DNA of 64,000 nt from Aedes albopictus (GCF_035046485.1 NC_085138.1:365803238-365867237); one strand, 5' to 3'; counted from the first letter of the stretch, positions 21,868-32,120 are shown. Program-made: numbers and translations. Notes: generated by a model not told the origin, from the sequence alone.

Positions 21868-22037
21868 GATGTAGGGTTTGGCGACCATAGAAATGTGTTT
21901 TAGTGGGTCGAGGAGAGAGTAGTCCTGGCTTCTACTAGTGTTGTAGAAGATGGCCTTAACCCCACACTACCCTAACCTTCCTGTTAGGGTGTCTGTTGAG
22001 CAGATTCCCCCCCCCATGGTTTAGAAGAAAAAAAAAA
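21868..22037 (+). pseudogene. Decayed R1 LINE, 3' UTR remainder and A tail
   Basis: Starting at the second copy of GATGTAGGG, the sequence continues the 3' UTR interrupted at 16300 (GGGTTTGGCGACCATAG, later GAGCAGATTCCCCC) and ends in an A run at 22028-22037. It aligns with the 3' UTR of the nested element read from about 16312 to 16470 on the minus strand. Confidence 0.85.
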
Positions 22038-22470
22038 GACTGTTGAGGTACATCGAGGGTTTAGATGACCTCTCGAGTAAACAGTTCTTCTTCCGGAAAG
22101 GGAGGTCGACCGTAGATGCTATTTGGTCGGTTACAAAGACAACCGATATAGCTTTGCAGCGTAAGAGGAAAGGTTTCGCTGCTGTGCAGTTGTGATGCTG
22201 GATGTGAGGATAGCGTTCAATAGTGTTAGTTTGACGGCTATAAGATAATCGATCCCCTGCGATCGAACTCGACTCTTCGATTGAACAAGTGACCACGCGG
22301 AGAACAACCTGGTAACGTTACTCTTGTGGCGTCGGTCTTCTAGGTTTGATTCAAGCCCATGAACGGAAGGGGGTTCCCGGCAAGGTCACTAACCCCACGC
22401 TACCTGAGCCGCTCGCCCAGGTGTCTGATGAGCAGAATCACCCCACCACCCCCATTGCTTTGAGAAAAAA
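22038..22470 (+). pseudogene. Second R1-family LINE fragment
   Basis: Directly after the A tail, the plus strand encodes a reverse transcriptase piece (FRKGRSTVDAIWSVTKTT at about 22090-22145) that is out of frame soon after. Part of the 3' UTR follows, with a short A run at 22465-22470. The core between them is deleted. It is a separate, rearranged copy of the same family. Confidence 0.75.
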
Positions 22471-23180
22471 GACCCATTTTTTTTATAGCGTCGAAGTAAT
22501 GTATGAATCATGAACCAGCCTAATAAACCTCTTGCGTACTTTGGTAGTGATTCATCTATTGGATCGCACTTCAATAGAAACTTAACGCATATTTGCGATA
22601 CCCTTCATCACGTGATCGTTCAAAAGCACAACGTGAACCACTCTTCCGAATGACTGCGAATTGGAGGAATAGCTGCGCAGCGATGCAAGCAACACATAGC
22701 CGGGGTGTGGATTAAACCTCCGAAAACTGACTCCGTCCGAATCAGTTGGCGGCAGGTTTCAATTTACCAATCGTCGTAGCAAAAAAAAAGTATTATCGTG
22801 GCAGGGAGGTACCCCATCAATGAACCAGCCGTGCGCAGTAGCAGCAGGGGAAAGAGCAGCTGTCGTAGAGGAAACAGGTAAGTGTACATAATAAGAAAAA
22901 CATGACATGCGGATCGGATAGTTGGTATAGCCAGCAATGCGAGTCAGTATCCGCAAAAAATGGCGCAAGGTCGAATCGCAAAACGGTTGTCGTTCGCGGA
23001 GCGGCAGCTTAAGAAGAAAAAACCTGAATTGTATTTAATGACTCGTTGAAGGACGCTACCGATTCTGGTTATTTTTTTTGGAGATCGGTTTTGATCATGA
23101 ACTGGAGCATGGAATGGAGATCGGTGATATCATTCGGATAAGTTGGTGAGAGGTTGAGTTTTGGTTTTGTCTAATGTTTT
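22471..23180. other. 3' flank of the cuticular gene; no other gene seen
   Basis: No supported coding frame or RNA gene in this stretch. Confidence 0.5.
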
Positions 23181-23186
23181 TTTATT
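23181..23186 (-). terminator. Candidate polyadenylation signal
   Basis: AATAAA on the minus strand, about 220 bp downstream of the stop codon of the cuticular protein gene. Confidence 0.5.
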
Positions 23187-23408
23187 CTTTTTACAATCGG
23201 AGAAATGCCCTCAGGATGGCGAATGCCTTCCCATTGAAGGGAAGGAACATTTGAGGGCAACTCTTCTGGGACGAGTTACTTATACAAAACAACAGTCTAA
23301 TAAATAGGACGTTTCGTTGGGGAAGTGGGAGAGGGGAATGGGGGTGTGTACAAGATCTGTTACAAAGGGGATTTTGGGGCGTTGGTTAGTGACTCAGTGT
23401 GGAACGAT

Positions 23409-24412
23409 TTACCAGCCATAATGGGCATGAGTTCCGTCGTAGCTGACATGGGCGACCTCAACAGCTGGGGAGTAGGTCAGGGTCTTGGTGGAGTGAGCGG
23501 AAACAACTGGGGCGGCATGGGCATAGGTGGCCACAGCTGGGGCGGCATGGGCATAGGTCTGGATAGCTGGGGCAGCATAGCTGACCTGCTTGGCGACGGC
23601 TACTGGAGCGTGAGCATAGGTCTGGATAGCTGGAGCAGCATGAGCGTAGGTCTGGATGGCTGGGGCGGCATAGCTGACCTGCTTGGCAACGGCAACTGGA
23701 GCAGCATGGGCGTAGGTCTGGTAAGCTGGGGCAGCGTGGGAGTAGGTCTGGTAGGCTGGGGCAGCGTGGGAGTAGGTCTGGATAGCTGGAGCAGCGTGAG
23801 CGTAGGTCTGGATGGCTGGGGCAGCATAGCTGACCTGCTTGGCGACGGCTACTGGAGCAGCATAGGAAGTGTGGACAGCTGGAGCGGCGTAGGAAGCATA
23901 CGCCAGCTTAGGGGCTTCGTTGGTGATGCGGGTGTCAGACTTGCGGACGCTGGAGAAAGCGGTGTCGATGGCCTTGGACTGGTGGGAGATGGTGGCATCG
24001 TGGCTGCGGATGGTGCTCTCGTGGGTGGCTCCGACGGCTGGGCTAGAGTAGGCGTAGGCCTTGGCTACTGGAGCGGCATAGGTGGCAACTGGTGCAGCAT
24101 GAGCATAAGTGGCAACTGGAGCAGCATGAGCATAGGTAGCCGGAGCAGCGTAGGCCACAGTCTTGGCTGGAGCTGCCTGCGAGATGGTGCTATAGCTCAC
24201 AGACGAAGCTGGAGAGTAGTGACCCACGGGAGCAGCATACGACACTGGAGCTTCCAGATATCCAGCGCTGGCAACGGCCAACGAAGCCAGGAATACGACG
24301 AACTATAAGAATCACCAGAAAATTTTCAAAATTAGTATCACATTTTTAATCACGCAATTATTTTCATTGTAATGGAACACTTTGAGAACAAAATCCGCAC
24401 CTTGAATGCCAT
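23409..24412 (-). CDS. Cuticular protein, alanine-rich, retinin-like (CPLCA-type)
   Basis: Two coding exons: 24401-24412 (MAFK) and 23409-24302, joined across a 98-bp intron with GT (minus strand after AAG) and a TAG acceptor. The product is about 301 residues. The joined start gives MAFKFVVFLASLAVASA, a signal peptide, so the protein is secreted. The mature part is rich in Ala, Pro, Tyr, Val and His. A central block, STIRSHDATISHQSKAIDT followed by SSVRKSDTRITN, matches the retinin-like domain. It is flanked by SYAAPV and TYAHAAPA/IQTYSHAAPA repeats, the latter about ten times in the C-terminal half. Such proteins are structural components of insect cuticle, and the retinin block with Ala-rich repeats fits the CPLCA group. 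A first exon ending within the signal peptide is usual for cuticular genes. No neighbour of the same family is in the window. The repeats make array-length variation likely. The long plus-strand frame opposite is a shadow. Confidence 0.88.
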
Positions 24413-24494
24413 TATGCTGAAACTGGAAAAGGGGTATGTATGTCTACACTGAAGTCACTGTGATCAATGATACCTTTCCGTTGGCGTCGCCCAA

Positions 24495-24502
24495 TATTTA
24501 TA
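24495..24502 (-). promoter_or_regulatory. TATA box of the cuticular gene
   Basis: TATAAATA on the minus strand, 83 bp upstream of the start codon. An initiator-like TCATT lies about 30 bases downstream (near 24468), and a TCAGT is at 24448-24452. Cuticular genes commonly have TATA promoters. Confidence 0.7.
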
Positions 24503-24509
24503 TCGAAAA

Positions 24510-25550
24510 CTTTTCTACACGTCCCAAAACCTTCGTTTTGTGAAAACAATCCAACCTCGGGGCTGGAATCAGTTTTTTTTTCAACTCGCAAATCGAGGGG
24601 GACAACGCCAAAGAGAACACTCGAATCCCCGCACATTCATCAGCATACATGTCTCTCGAGAAGGTGCGACAATTCGCGAAGTCAGCCTCCAAAAGGAGGA
24701 AGCACGACGAAGTAAGGCTTCGTCGATGGGAGTAAAAAATCTATTTTAGTGTAAACGAGAGCGAGAGGGATTCCGAGTAGTTAGTCCGGTGTGACCGCAA
24801 GAGACAAACCCCCTGTCGTCGTCGTCGTCACCGACGAAGTCTTCGCCATGGCACTTTCGTTTTCATTTTAGCGAATTAAGTGCCAGGAGTAAGGAGTAGA
24901 CAGATACGTCGAACTTTGCAAATCAACCCCCGGCTAAAGTTGCGCGAACAATAACTATTATCGCACACACGGCCGGGCCCGGCACGAAGGGGGTCGAGGG
25001 CATGCGATGGGAGTGGAACAAACGGGTTACTGGTTCGATGCAGAGAGAACCGCCACCGCACACCGCGTCTCCGCCAGAACCTGATCAAAATTTTTGTTGA
25101 CACATGAGACCGGCTTCGCGGTTCGGGTGGCAGGGTCGCCCGTGCTGAAGAGTTGCAAAGTTGGGGTCGCATGTTTCGCGCGCTGGAGATTGGTGGGGGT
25201 CCGAACTGGGTTGTGGGGAATAGGGTTAGTCGCTGTCGTTTGATTGATTTTCTTTTTGCGAAGAGTATTGCGACTTAGAAATGGCAATGATCGAAGGTAG
25301 AGTGTCATAATTGATCCAGTTGTGCCAGTGGAAGGATGGTGTTTGGATTGGAGCAGAAATAAAGCAATTAAGTTGTTGGAGTAAATGACTGGTGGACACA
25401 TTTCTAGATTGAAGTTAACAACTTGGAGAGTACAATCAGAGTGAATCAGTCCTATGTTTAAATGCTTTTTTGAGAATCGGTATGATCAACAGTCGTTAAA
25501 AGTGAATAGTTTTAAATCATTAAGCTTTGAATAATAGTGAAGCTGGATTT
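24510..25550. other. Upstream region of the cuticular gene; no gene seen
   Basis: Includes a GC-richer stretch (24760-25250) with a GTC trinucleotide run near 24820. No coding frame here is convincing. It may hold regulatory sequence, but I see no specific motif I can defend. Confidence 0.4.
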
Positions 25551-25560
25551 CAGTTGCGGT

Positions 25561-25925
25561 TAGTTCTGAAAATGTCATTTCGACATATCTAAATTCAACC
25601 ACATCCAGCTCATTTCAGAAGCTCAACCTGAGAATATGAAATGAAAAAGATCAGTTCTACAAGAAAGTCACGGAAAAATCTCTCTTTTTTGAATATTTAA
25701 GAGGGTAAATGTCACGGACTACCTTCGAAAAATGTCAATTGATATTCATCATGACATTCACGTGACATTTATCTTAAATATTCGATAAAGATCGGGTTTT
25801 CCGTGACTTTCATGTAGAACTCGTCTAGCCGCACAAGTTTTTCATATCATATTCTCAGGTTCAGCTTCTGAAATGAGCTGTGTGTGGTTGAATTTAGATA
25901 CGTCAAAATGTCATTTTCAGCACTG
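25561..25925. mobile_element. hAT-type MITE with 8-bp target duplication
   Basis: A 365-bp palindromic element. Termini are (C/T)AGT(G/T)CTGAAAATG and its inverse; arms of about 160 bp share TCTAAATTCAACCACA and GCTCATTTCAGAAGCT. It is flanked by a perfect 8-bp duplication, GTTGCGGT, at 25553-25560 and 25926-25933. Both the CAGTG-like end and the 8-bp duplication point to hAT. Confidence 0.88.
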
Positions 25926-25962
25926 GTTGCGGTCTACCCAAGGACCTTTAAGAATTCATATA

Positions 25963-26195
25963 CAGTGTCGGACAAAACAAACAACCATTTTCTTACAAAA
26001 TGGCGAATGGGTCGGTTTCTAGTTAACCGATTTGTCTAAAATTTTGACAGTTGGCATAGAATTACGTGAATTTTGATTTGTATGGTCTTAAAAATTTTCA
26101 GCCAAATCGGTTCACTAGAAATCCAGCACCGCATCGTCAAACTTGGACATTTTAAATGAAAAACGGCTGGTGGTCTTATGGTTTTGTTCGACACT
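25963..26195. mobile_element. Tc1/mariner-type MITE
   Basis: AGTGTCGGACAAAAC at the left and the inverse of AGTGTCGAACAAAAC at the right bound about 233 bp, with TA at each side. There is no coding capacity. Confidence 0.75.
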
Positions 26196-26539
26196 ATATG
26201 TCATAGAATACAACCATAAAAACATCCTGAAAAGTGCTCTCAATTAAGGGTCCACGTAGACTAAACTTATGCCATCTTTGAACCCCTCTCCTCATAAACA
26301 TTTGCTCATACAATATTTTGATATTAAGTATTGAGCATAGATTTTGTCTTTGTCCCATTTACTTTCCCACGCATGTGTAGAAAAAATTGTAGGGTGGGGT
26401 GGGGCAAGATGGGTCAGTGCCATTTTCGGGCGCATTACTCATGTTTTGATTATGTTAATAATTTTGTTAGATGACCTGCATGAATATACAAAAGTTTGGG
26501 GCATTGATAGAAAAATTATTCACTTTCATTAGAAATAAA
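26196..26539. other. No gene; fragment of GGGTGGGGCAAGATGGG-type repeat
   Basis: Sequence near 26390-26430 resembles the end of a common mosquito palindromic repeat; no coding content. Confidence 0.4.
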
Positions 26540-27482
26540 ACCCTAATTAATCCACCTAGCGGTGATGGCGCCTTTCTCGTGCCTTCGAAACCCCATTTCA
26601 ATAAAACTCAAGCGAAATGTTTATGTATATCGCACTTTCATACAATTAACAGAAATCCTCGCAGAAATCCATTTCATCATACCAGAAATCATATTCGCTA
26701 TCTTGGATGTTCTGGTCGCCATTTTTCGAATCCAGACATCATCCCCATACCAAATATACCAATAATGCATTGCTTCAGGTCCTAAAACTCAATTAAACAG
26801 CCGCGATATTGCATTCGAAGCCGCCATCTTAAATTTTAGATCGGCATTTTGGATATCCTGATCGCCATTTTGGACTCTGGAAGTCTTCCCCATACCAAAT
26901 ATAATATAATAACCAGTCATCAGGTTATCAGGAAAGCCATTATTTGTTGTATCGCATGCATGAGTTTGGTACTCTTTTATATTTGGCCACACTCGTCGAG
27001 ACCCGCGGAACCGGTTCCGGACAACTACCGGTTCAGATATGGTCTGATACTGCTTTCCTGCTAACCGTTCATCGGATTATCGAAAAAGCCGCTGTTTGAT
27101 GTGTCGCATGCATGAGTTATGTTCAATTTGATATTTGGCCACTTCCGGCGGGACACCCAGAACCGGTTCCGGAACACTACCGGTTCAGATATGGTCTGAG
27201 ACTATTTCTCTGCTTACCGTTCATCAGATAATCGTAAATGCCGTAGTTTGATGGGTCGCATGCATGGGTTTGGTGCATTTTCATGTCTGGCCCCTTCCAG
27301 AGGTACCGGTTCCGGAGCACCTAAATGGCCATAACTCCGGAACGGCTGGACCGATCCGAACCATTTTCAATAGGAAACAATGGAACCAGATGCCGCGTCG
27401 AATGAGCCATCAATCGTTAAAATCGGTTGATATTTACTATCTAAAAGTGAGGTGACCTTTTTTTGTACACATACACACACAC

Positions 27483-27524
<42 letters not shown>

Positions 27525-27664
27525 ACACACAGACATCATCTCAACTCGTCGAGCTGAGTCGATTGGTATATGAAACTTGCCCCTCTGGGGGCTCTATCGA
27601 AATTTTAGTTTTGGAGTGAACATATAGCCTTTCGGTACACCTTGGTGTACGAGAAAGGCAAAAA
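26540..27664. mobile_element. Dispersed element with inner tandem units and CA run
   Basis: The ends carry short inverted repeats, GCGCCTTTCTCGTGC (about 26568) and GTACGAGAAAGGCAAAA (about 27647). Inside are about three copies of the unit that forms the 6440-7445 array (GCATGCATGAGTTTGG...GGAACCGGTTCCGG), a CA microsatellite and a GACGAGCTGAG-type core. The layout suggests a non-autonomous element that carries its own tandem repeats. Confidence 0.6.
27470..27532. repeat. CA microsatellite
   Basis: Interrupted (AC)n run with ACAT interruptions. Confidence 0.9.
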
Positions 27665-27679
27665 TATTTTTTTTAAACA

Positions 27680-28444
27680 TTCTTCGTAAGATATTTCAGT
27701 AATCAAATGTCGAATCGAAATAAAATTACAGAGCCTTTTACAAGGATATTGTAGCTTTCATTTGGTGCTTAGAGAACCCAAATCGGTTGACAGACGGCTG
27801 AGATATTTATTATGGTACCCTTGGTCAAAAATATCTCAAAAAGTTAACCTGTATTACTCCCAAGTACTCTTTGAAAGATATCTCGGTAACCAAATGTCCA
27901 ATCCTAATGAAAAAGTATTGGGTTCTACTAGAATGTTGTAGCTTTCATTTGGTGACAGGAGATCCGAAATCGGTTGACAGACGGCTGAGATATTTGTTAT
28001 GATACACTTGGTCAAAAATCTCAAAAGGTTTAGTTGTATAAATCCTAAGTACTCTTCGAAAGATATCTCTGTAACCAAATGTCCAATCGAAATAAAATTT
28101 CTGGGCGATCTACTTGAATGCTGTAGCTTTCATTTGGTGCCCAGAGAACCCAAATCGATTGACAAACGGCCGAAATATTTATTATGATACACATGGTCAA
28201 AAATCTTAAAAAGTTTAGATATATGAGTGTAGAATTAGCTATAAGTTAAAATACACATAAATATAAACAAAAAAAAAAGATATATGACTCATAAGTACTC
28301 TTTGAGAGATATCTCGGTAACCAAACGTCCAATCGAAAAAAAAATTCAATAGCGTTCTACTAGGCTGTAGTAGCTTTCATTTGCTTCCAAGAGAACTCAA
28401 ATCGGTTGACAGATGGCTGAGAAACGTGCGTGACTTTTTTGTAA

Positions 28445-28450
<6 letters not shown>
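27680..28450 (+). repeat. Four tandem ~190-bp units of a dispersed repeat
   Basis: Each unit has GAAAGATATCTCGGTAACCAA, TGTCCAATCGAAATAAAA, TGTAGCTTTCATTTGGTG and AAATCGGTTGACAGACGGCTG in order. Starts are about 27690, 27865, 28055 and 28295; the last is displaced by a 51-bp insertion. Inverted relatives are at 4100-5060. Confidence 0.75.
28227..28277 (+). mobile_element. 51-bp A-tailed retroposed module (copy 2)
   Basis: GTGTAGAATTAGCTATAAGT, then TACACAT and an A-rich tail, flanked by the perfect 10-bp duplication AGATATATGA at 28217-28226 and 28278-28287. It matches the module at 12808-12858 in length and start point. Confidence 0.8.
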
Positions 28451-28484
<34 letters not shown>

Positions 28485-28612
28485 GACATTTGCTCAGTTC
28501 GTCGAGCTAAGTTCATTGGTATATGAGACTCGGCCCTCCGGGCCTCGGATCGAAAGTCGGTTTTTCGAGCGATATTTATACCCTTCTTATGGGTGTAAGA
28601 AGGGTAAAAAAC
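28448..28612 (+). repeat. CA microsatellite plus GTCGAGCT module
   Basis: A (CA)n run (28449-28482) is followed by a core related to GACGAGCTGAG, a GGCCCTCCGGGCC palindrome, and an ACCCTTCTTATGGGTGTAAGA hairpin end near 28580-28605. This is the plus-strand version of 2790-2945. Confidence 0.65.
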
Positions 28613-28676
28613 ATGAAGAAATCTTTGCTTGAAACAATTCTCGAAGGATTTCTTGTACAAAATTATTTGTACAATA

Positions 28677-28870
28677 CGGCTCTACCCTATTTGGCATAAT
28701 GCCATTTGGCATAACGGCGTTTGGCATAATGCCATTTGGCATAATGCAGTTTGGCTTAATACGAAGGACAGCCTTCTTGGTAAGAATGTGCATAATCCTT
28801 GTTATGCCAAATGGCCATTATGCCAAATGGAATTATGCCAAACGGCATTATGCCAAATGGGGTAGAGCCG
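28677..28870. mobile_element. Foldback element of TTATGCCAAATGG repeats
   Basis: The 194-bp element begins CGGCTCTACCC and ends GGGTAGAGCCG. Each arm contains repeated (C/A)ATTTGGCATAATGC units, inverted in the other arm. A 7-bp direct repeat, TACAATA, flanks it (28670-28676 and 28871-28877). Confidence 0.8.
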
Positions 28871-28879
28871 TACAATACT

Positions 28880-29525
28880 TGGAGTAATCATGCATGGAAT
28901 TTCTAATGAAATACATACTTGAAATATTGCTTGATGACATTATTTTAAGAAATTCTAAGAGACTACTTGAATAAATCATTGATGAATCTTTGGAGAAATC
29001 GCTTTATCCGATTGATTAAAGTTTCGCAGGAGTTTGTAACAAAATCCGTGAAGGAACTTTGGATATTTTTAAAGAGATTTTTTAGAAGAAATACTTAAGA
29101 AAATCTTGGAAAAATTGTCGTAGGAATTCTTGAAGAATAGCTTGGATATGTGGATATGGATATCATCTATGAAATCTTGGCCTCGTATCAATCACTTAAA
29201 TAACGCTTCTAGACATTCTTAAAGAACTCCTGTAGAAATTGACAAAACATTCATAGCAGAAATTCGTAAAGGAATTCTTGGAGAAACTTCTGAAGAAATT
29301 TATCGTTTTTTTTAAATTTAGAGTATCTTGAAGGAATACTTGGAGAATTTGTGAAGGTATCCTTTGAAAAAGTACTTAAGAAATTTTCAAAAATAGAAAA
29401 AAAAAAAAACGCCAAGATAAGAAATGATGAATTCTTGTGGAAATTCTAAGGTCAACCCTTGGAGCAATCTCAGAAACAATTATGTGAGGGAATGATTGAG
29501 AAATCCTTGAAGAATCTTAGCTTGA
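28880..29525. repeat. Degenerate GAAGGAATTCTTG-type array
   Basis: Loose repeats of GAAGGAATTCTTGAAGAA type, with no coding content; the inverse orientation of the 11650-14115 array family or a close cousin. Confidence 0.55.
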
Positions 29526-29529
29526 GCTT

Positions 29530-30035
29530 GATTGACCACCCGTGGATGCTACTACAGTATCGCCAGACCAGCTACACTCACACAAGAAACCAATGCCGGG
29601 ACTAAGCAGGTATCTTCAATTTGTGAGGGTTGGTGAACTTCTATTTTGAGGCGACATTGGCGCCTGTCACGTCAGGTTACAGGTCAATGTGGCGAAGGGG
29701 AGGGAAGTGATGATTGCAATCGTTCGTAACCACAGCAGACCGAATATCTCTTTGTGCTTGCACAAATTTATGTGGATGTCGGAGAGTATTGGTGGGATAT
29801 GGTTGGCAGAGGGTTCACACATTGGTGCGTGGATGCCAGGCGTAAGGTGATAGATTTGTGTGATTAACGATGATGACTGCGGCACAGTTCGCTTGATTGC
29901 ATGACTTGTAGGCGTTATCTAATAGAATAACACTGTGCTGTGAAACTTGGGCTATGAACTCATGATTCTACATGAGTTGTCTATGTAGAGGGGAGGGAGA
30001 AAGGGTACAAAGAAAAACACAAAGTAGGAAGAAAG
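29530..30035 (-). repeat. Body of a dispersed tRNA-headed repeat
   Basis: The stretch 29813-29950 (TTCACACATTGGTGCGTG, GACTTGTAGGCGTTAT) has a clear relative at 60050-60190. Together with the tRNA-like head next to it this looks like a composite or SINE-like repeat in minus orientation. Borders are uncertain. Confidence 0.45.
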
Positions 30036-30108
30036 GGATGGGCCAGGGATTGAACCCTGGACCTTCTGTATACGAATCAGAAACGCCACTAGACCATTAA
30101 GCTCGTTT
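30036..30108 (-). mobile_element. tRNA-like SINE head with pol III boxes
   Basis: On the minus strand TGGTCTAGTGG (30086-30096) fits an A box and GGTTCAATCCC (30046-30056) a B box, at tRNA spacing. The anticodon arm does not fold into a clean 7-base loop, so I call it tRNA-derived, not a functional tRNA. Confidence 0.6.
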
Positions 30109-30109
30109 G

Positions 30110-30500
30110 ATTGAGAAAGCCTTGTAGAATCTTTATTGGAGAAATACTTGACTTCCGTGGAAAAATCATATAAGGAATATTCATAGAATCCTCGGTGGAC
30201 ATCCTGAGTAAAAATTTCGACGAATACTTGATGAAGATTTTGCAAGAATCTTTTTAAGTACTCTGAAGTAGTTTTGAAAACATCCTCGGAGACAACACTG
30301 TAGTAGTAGTAACAAGAATTCCTGAAAGAGTGCTTAGAGCAATACTGAATAACGTAAGGATTTCATTGACCACTTAAAAGATTCTTGAAGACAAATTAGT
30401 CTTCAAGAAAGACTTCTTAAAGAAAACGGTGAAGCAATCTTTGAAGGAATTTCTGAAGAATTATTTGGTGGAATCCCCAAATAAATTGTTAAATAATGTT
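30110..30500. repeat. Degenerate GAAGAATTTCTTG-type array
   Basis: Loose simple repeats such as CTTGAAGACAAATTAGTCTTC; no gene. Confidence 0.5.
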
Positions 30501-30506
30501 TTGACA

Positions 30507-30860
30507 TAGGGGTATTATCGGCAGGTTTGTTCTCATCGTCAGGGGGGTTTATGTCGACCAAATTGAAACTTGGTCGTATACAGCTTGGTTGGGAGAGATG
30601 TGACGATGATTAACCTGGGCTTGTTAGGGGAATATCTGTAAATAAAAAGAAAATCGGGTTAAGTACGGTTCCTTTGAATTCCACTAAGAATTTGCATCCT
30701 TTGACAGATACGTATTTCGACCTCAACTGTAAGGTCGTCTTCAGTGTCTTGTACTTGACTCGACTGTGACGCCAACTTTGAGTTCAATAGGTTTAAAAAC
30801 CACCACCCCTTCTTATGACGGAGAGACCAAAACTGCCGAGAATACGAAGTTCCCCTCATT
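30507..30860. mobile_element. MITE (TATTATCGGCAGGTTTG ends) with an inner insertion
   Basis: The left end GGGGTATTATCGGCAGGTTTG and right end ACTGCCGAGAATACG match both ends of the element at 57677-57860. The inner sequence also aligns, except for about 159 extra bp at 30606-30764. Confidence 0.7.
30606..30764. mobile_element. Insertion inside the MITE, flanked by TGTGACG
   Basis: The extra block is flanked by TGTGACG at 30599-30605 and 30765-30771. It contains AAAAAGAAAATCGGGTTAAG (shared with 8493-8520) and GACAGATACGTATTTCGACC. It is probably a SINE-like or truncated element; its class is not identified. Confidence 0.6.
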
Positions 30861-31744
30861 CTTAGAGAAAAATGTTAAGCTCATTTGTGGAACTTCGGGA
30901 TGTATCCTTGCAGAAATCCCTGAAGAAATTCATAAGGGAATACAGAAAACAATGTTTAACCTTCCGTCAGTCATTTGGCCACCACCACCAGCAGCACGCT
31001 AATGCTGTTGCAAAGACCTAAATATTCCCACGCCTTCCTATTCAAAGTCAATTCAACTGAAACAAAAATGCATTTTCACCCCACATTCCCAACAGCTGCC
31101 CGGGGGATTTTAGATTCAATTTTCATCGTAGGGTCTACCTACCTCACGCGCGGCATATTGGAAGCAACGAAAATCGCACCATTCGTTACTTACCTAGTTT
31201 TTATAACCCATCATCGTCCGGTGGTGGCCGGGTGCGATCGTGTTGCACCGCGTTAGGTCCGGTCGGTGTGATGCAATTTCAATTACGCTTGGGACAACGA
31301 TGGGTAATAAACCCGAAAGAATGATATGGAACCGCGACATCATATTGATCGCGCTGGAACAAAGATTGTTTATTTTTGTTTCGAAATCAAGGCGCCGAAT
31401 TGGTCGGGTAAGGTTCTGAACTCAGGTGAACCTTAGCTGGAATGTTCTGAAATTGAGACACCGTATTGGCGGCATACGGCGCCGGACTTGTTTTGCACTC
31501 GATTTGTTTTGTCTTCAAGTAAACCGAATGAAAAGAATGTTGGAGTACAATTTCAACCAACATCCGTAGCCGGGACCCGGCTAGGGGTCATTGTGCACAA
31601 GCAAGGGTACATTTGAATAACAAGGCGGGTGCTTTGTTTTGGAGAATTTGGTGCCAAATTCCAAAGACGATGAGGATGATGATGGTGACGATGATGATGA
31701 TGGGGAGAATGATAATGACGTCGATGGTTGGTTCAATTCTTTCA

Positions 31745-32120
31745 CACACCCAAGCCTTGTATACGCTCAAGTGAGGCGGGGCTAGAAGATGTAGGCCTTG
31801 GTGTAAAGATTCTCAGTAGGTTTTGTGCGAACACGCCCAAGTCAGGCGTGGTTAGGAGATTTAAGTTTTTCGTTGGTATTAATATTCTTGGTAGGGCTTG
31901 GGATACGCCCAAGATAGAAGAGTCGTGATGTTTTCAAGAAGAGAATGATTTTAATCACGATGAGGACATGTAGGATAGGTAGAGGTCTAGGTTTTGGACT
32001 TATTAGTATTTCCATTTGGTAGGGTTTTGGATACGCCCAAGTTGGTTCGGGCATTGTTAGGAATTATCATGACATCTTCGGCAAGACGAGAATGATCGTA
32101 GGAATTTTAGACACGCCCAA
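31745..32120 (+). promoter_or_regulatory. Repeated (A/C)ACGCCCAAG motifs in U3
   Basis: ACACGCCCAAG or ATACGC(C/T)CAAG variants start near 31745, 31761, 31831, 31903, 32031 and 32110. The last two are followed by TGGTTCGGG.ATTG.TAGGAA. Their place just upstream of the TATA box suggests enhancer-like elements; no factor is assigned. Confidence 0.6.

Noticed and set aside
23325..24308. 327-codon plus-strand frame rich in Gly/Ser/Trp
   Set aside because: It is the antisense of the Ala/Pro/Tyr-rich cuticular exon; the minus strand has the signal peptide, splice sites and promoter.
30036..30108. Functional tRNA gene on the minus strand
   Set aside because: The anticodon stem-loop is not standard, and it is attached to a dispersed repeat body.
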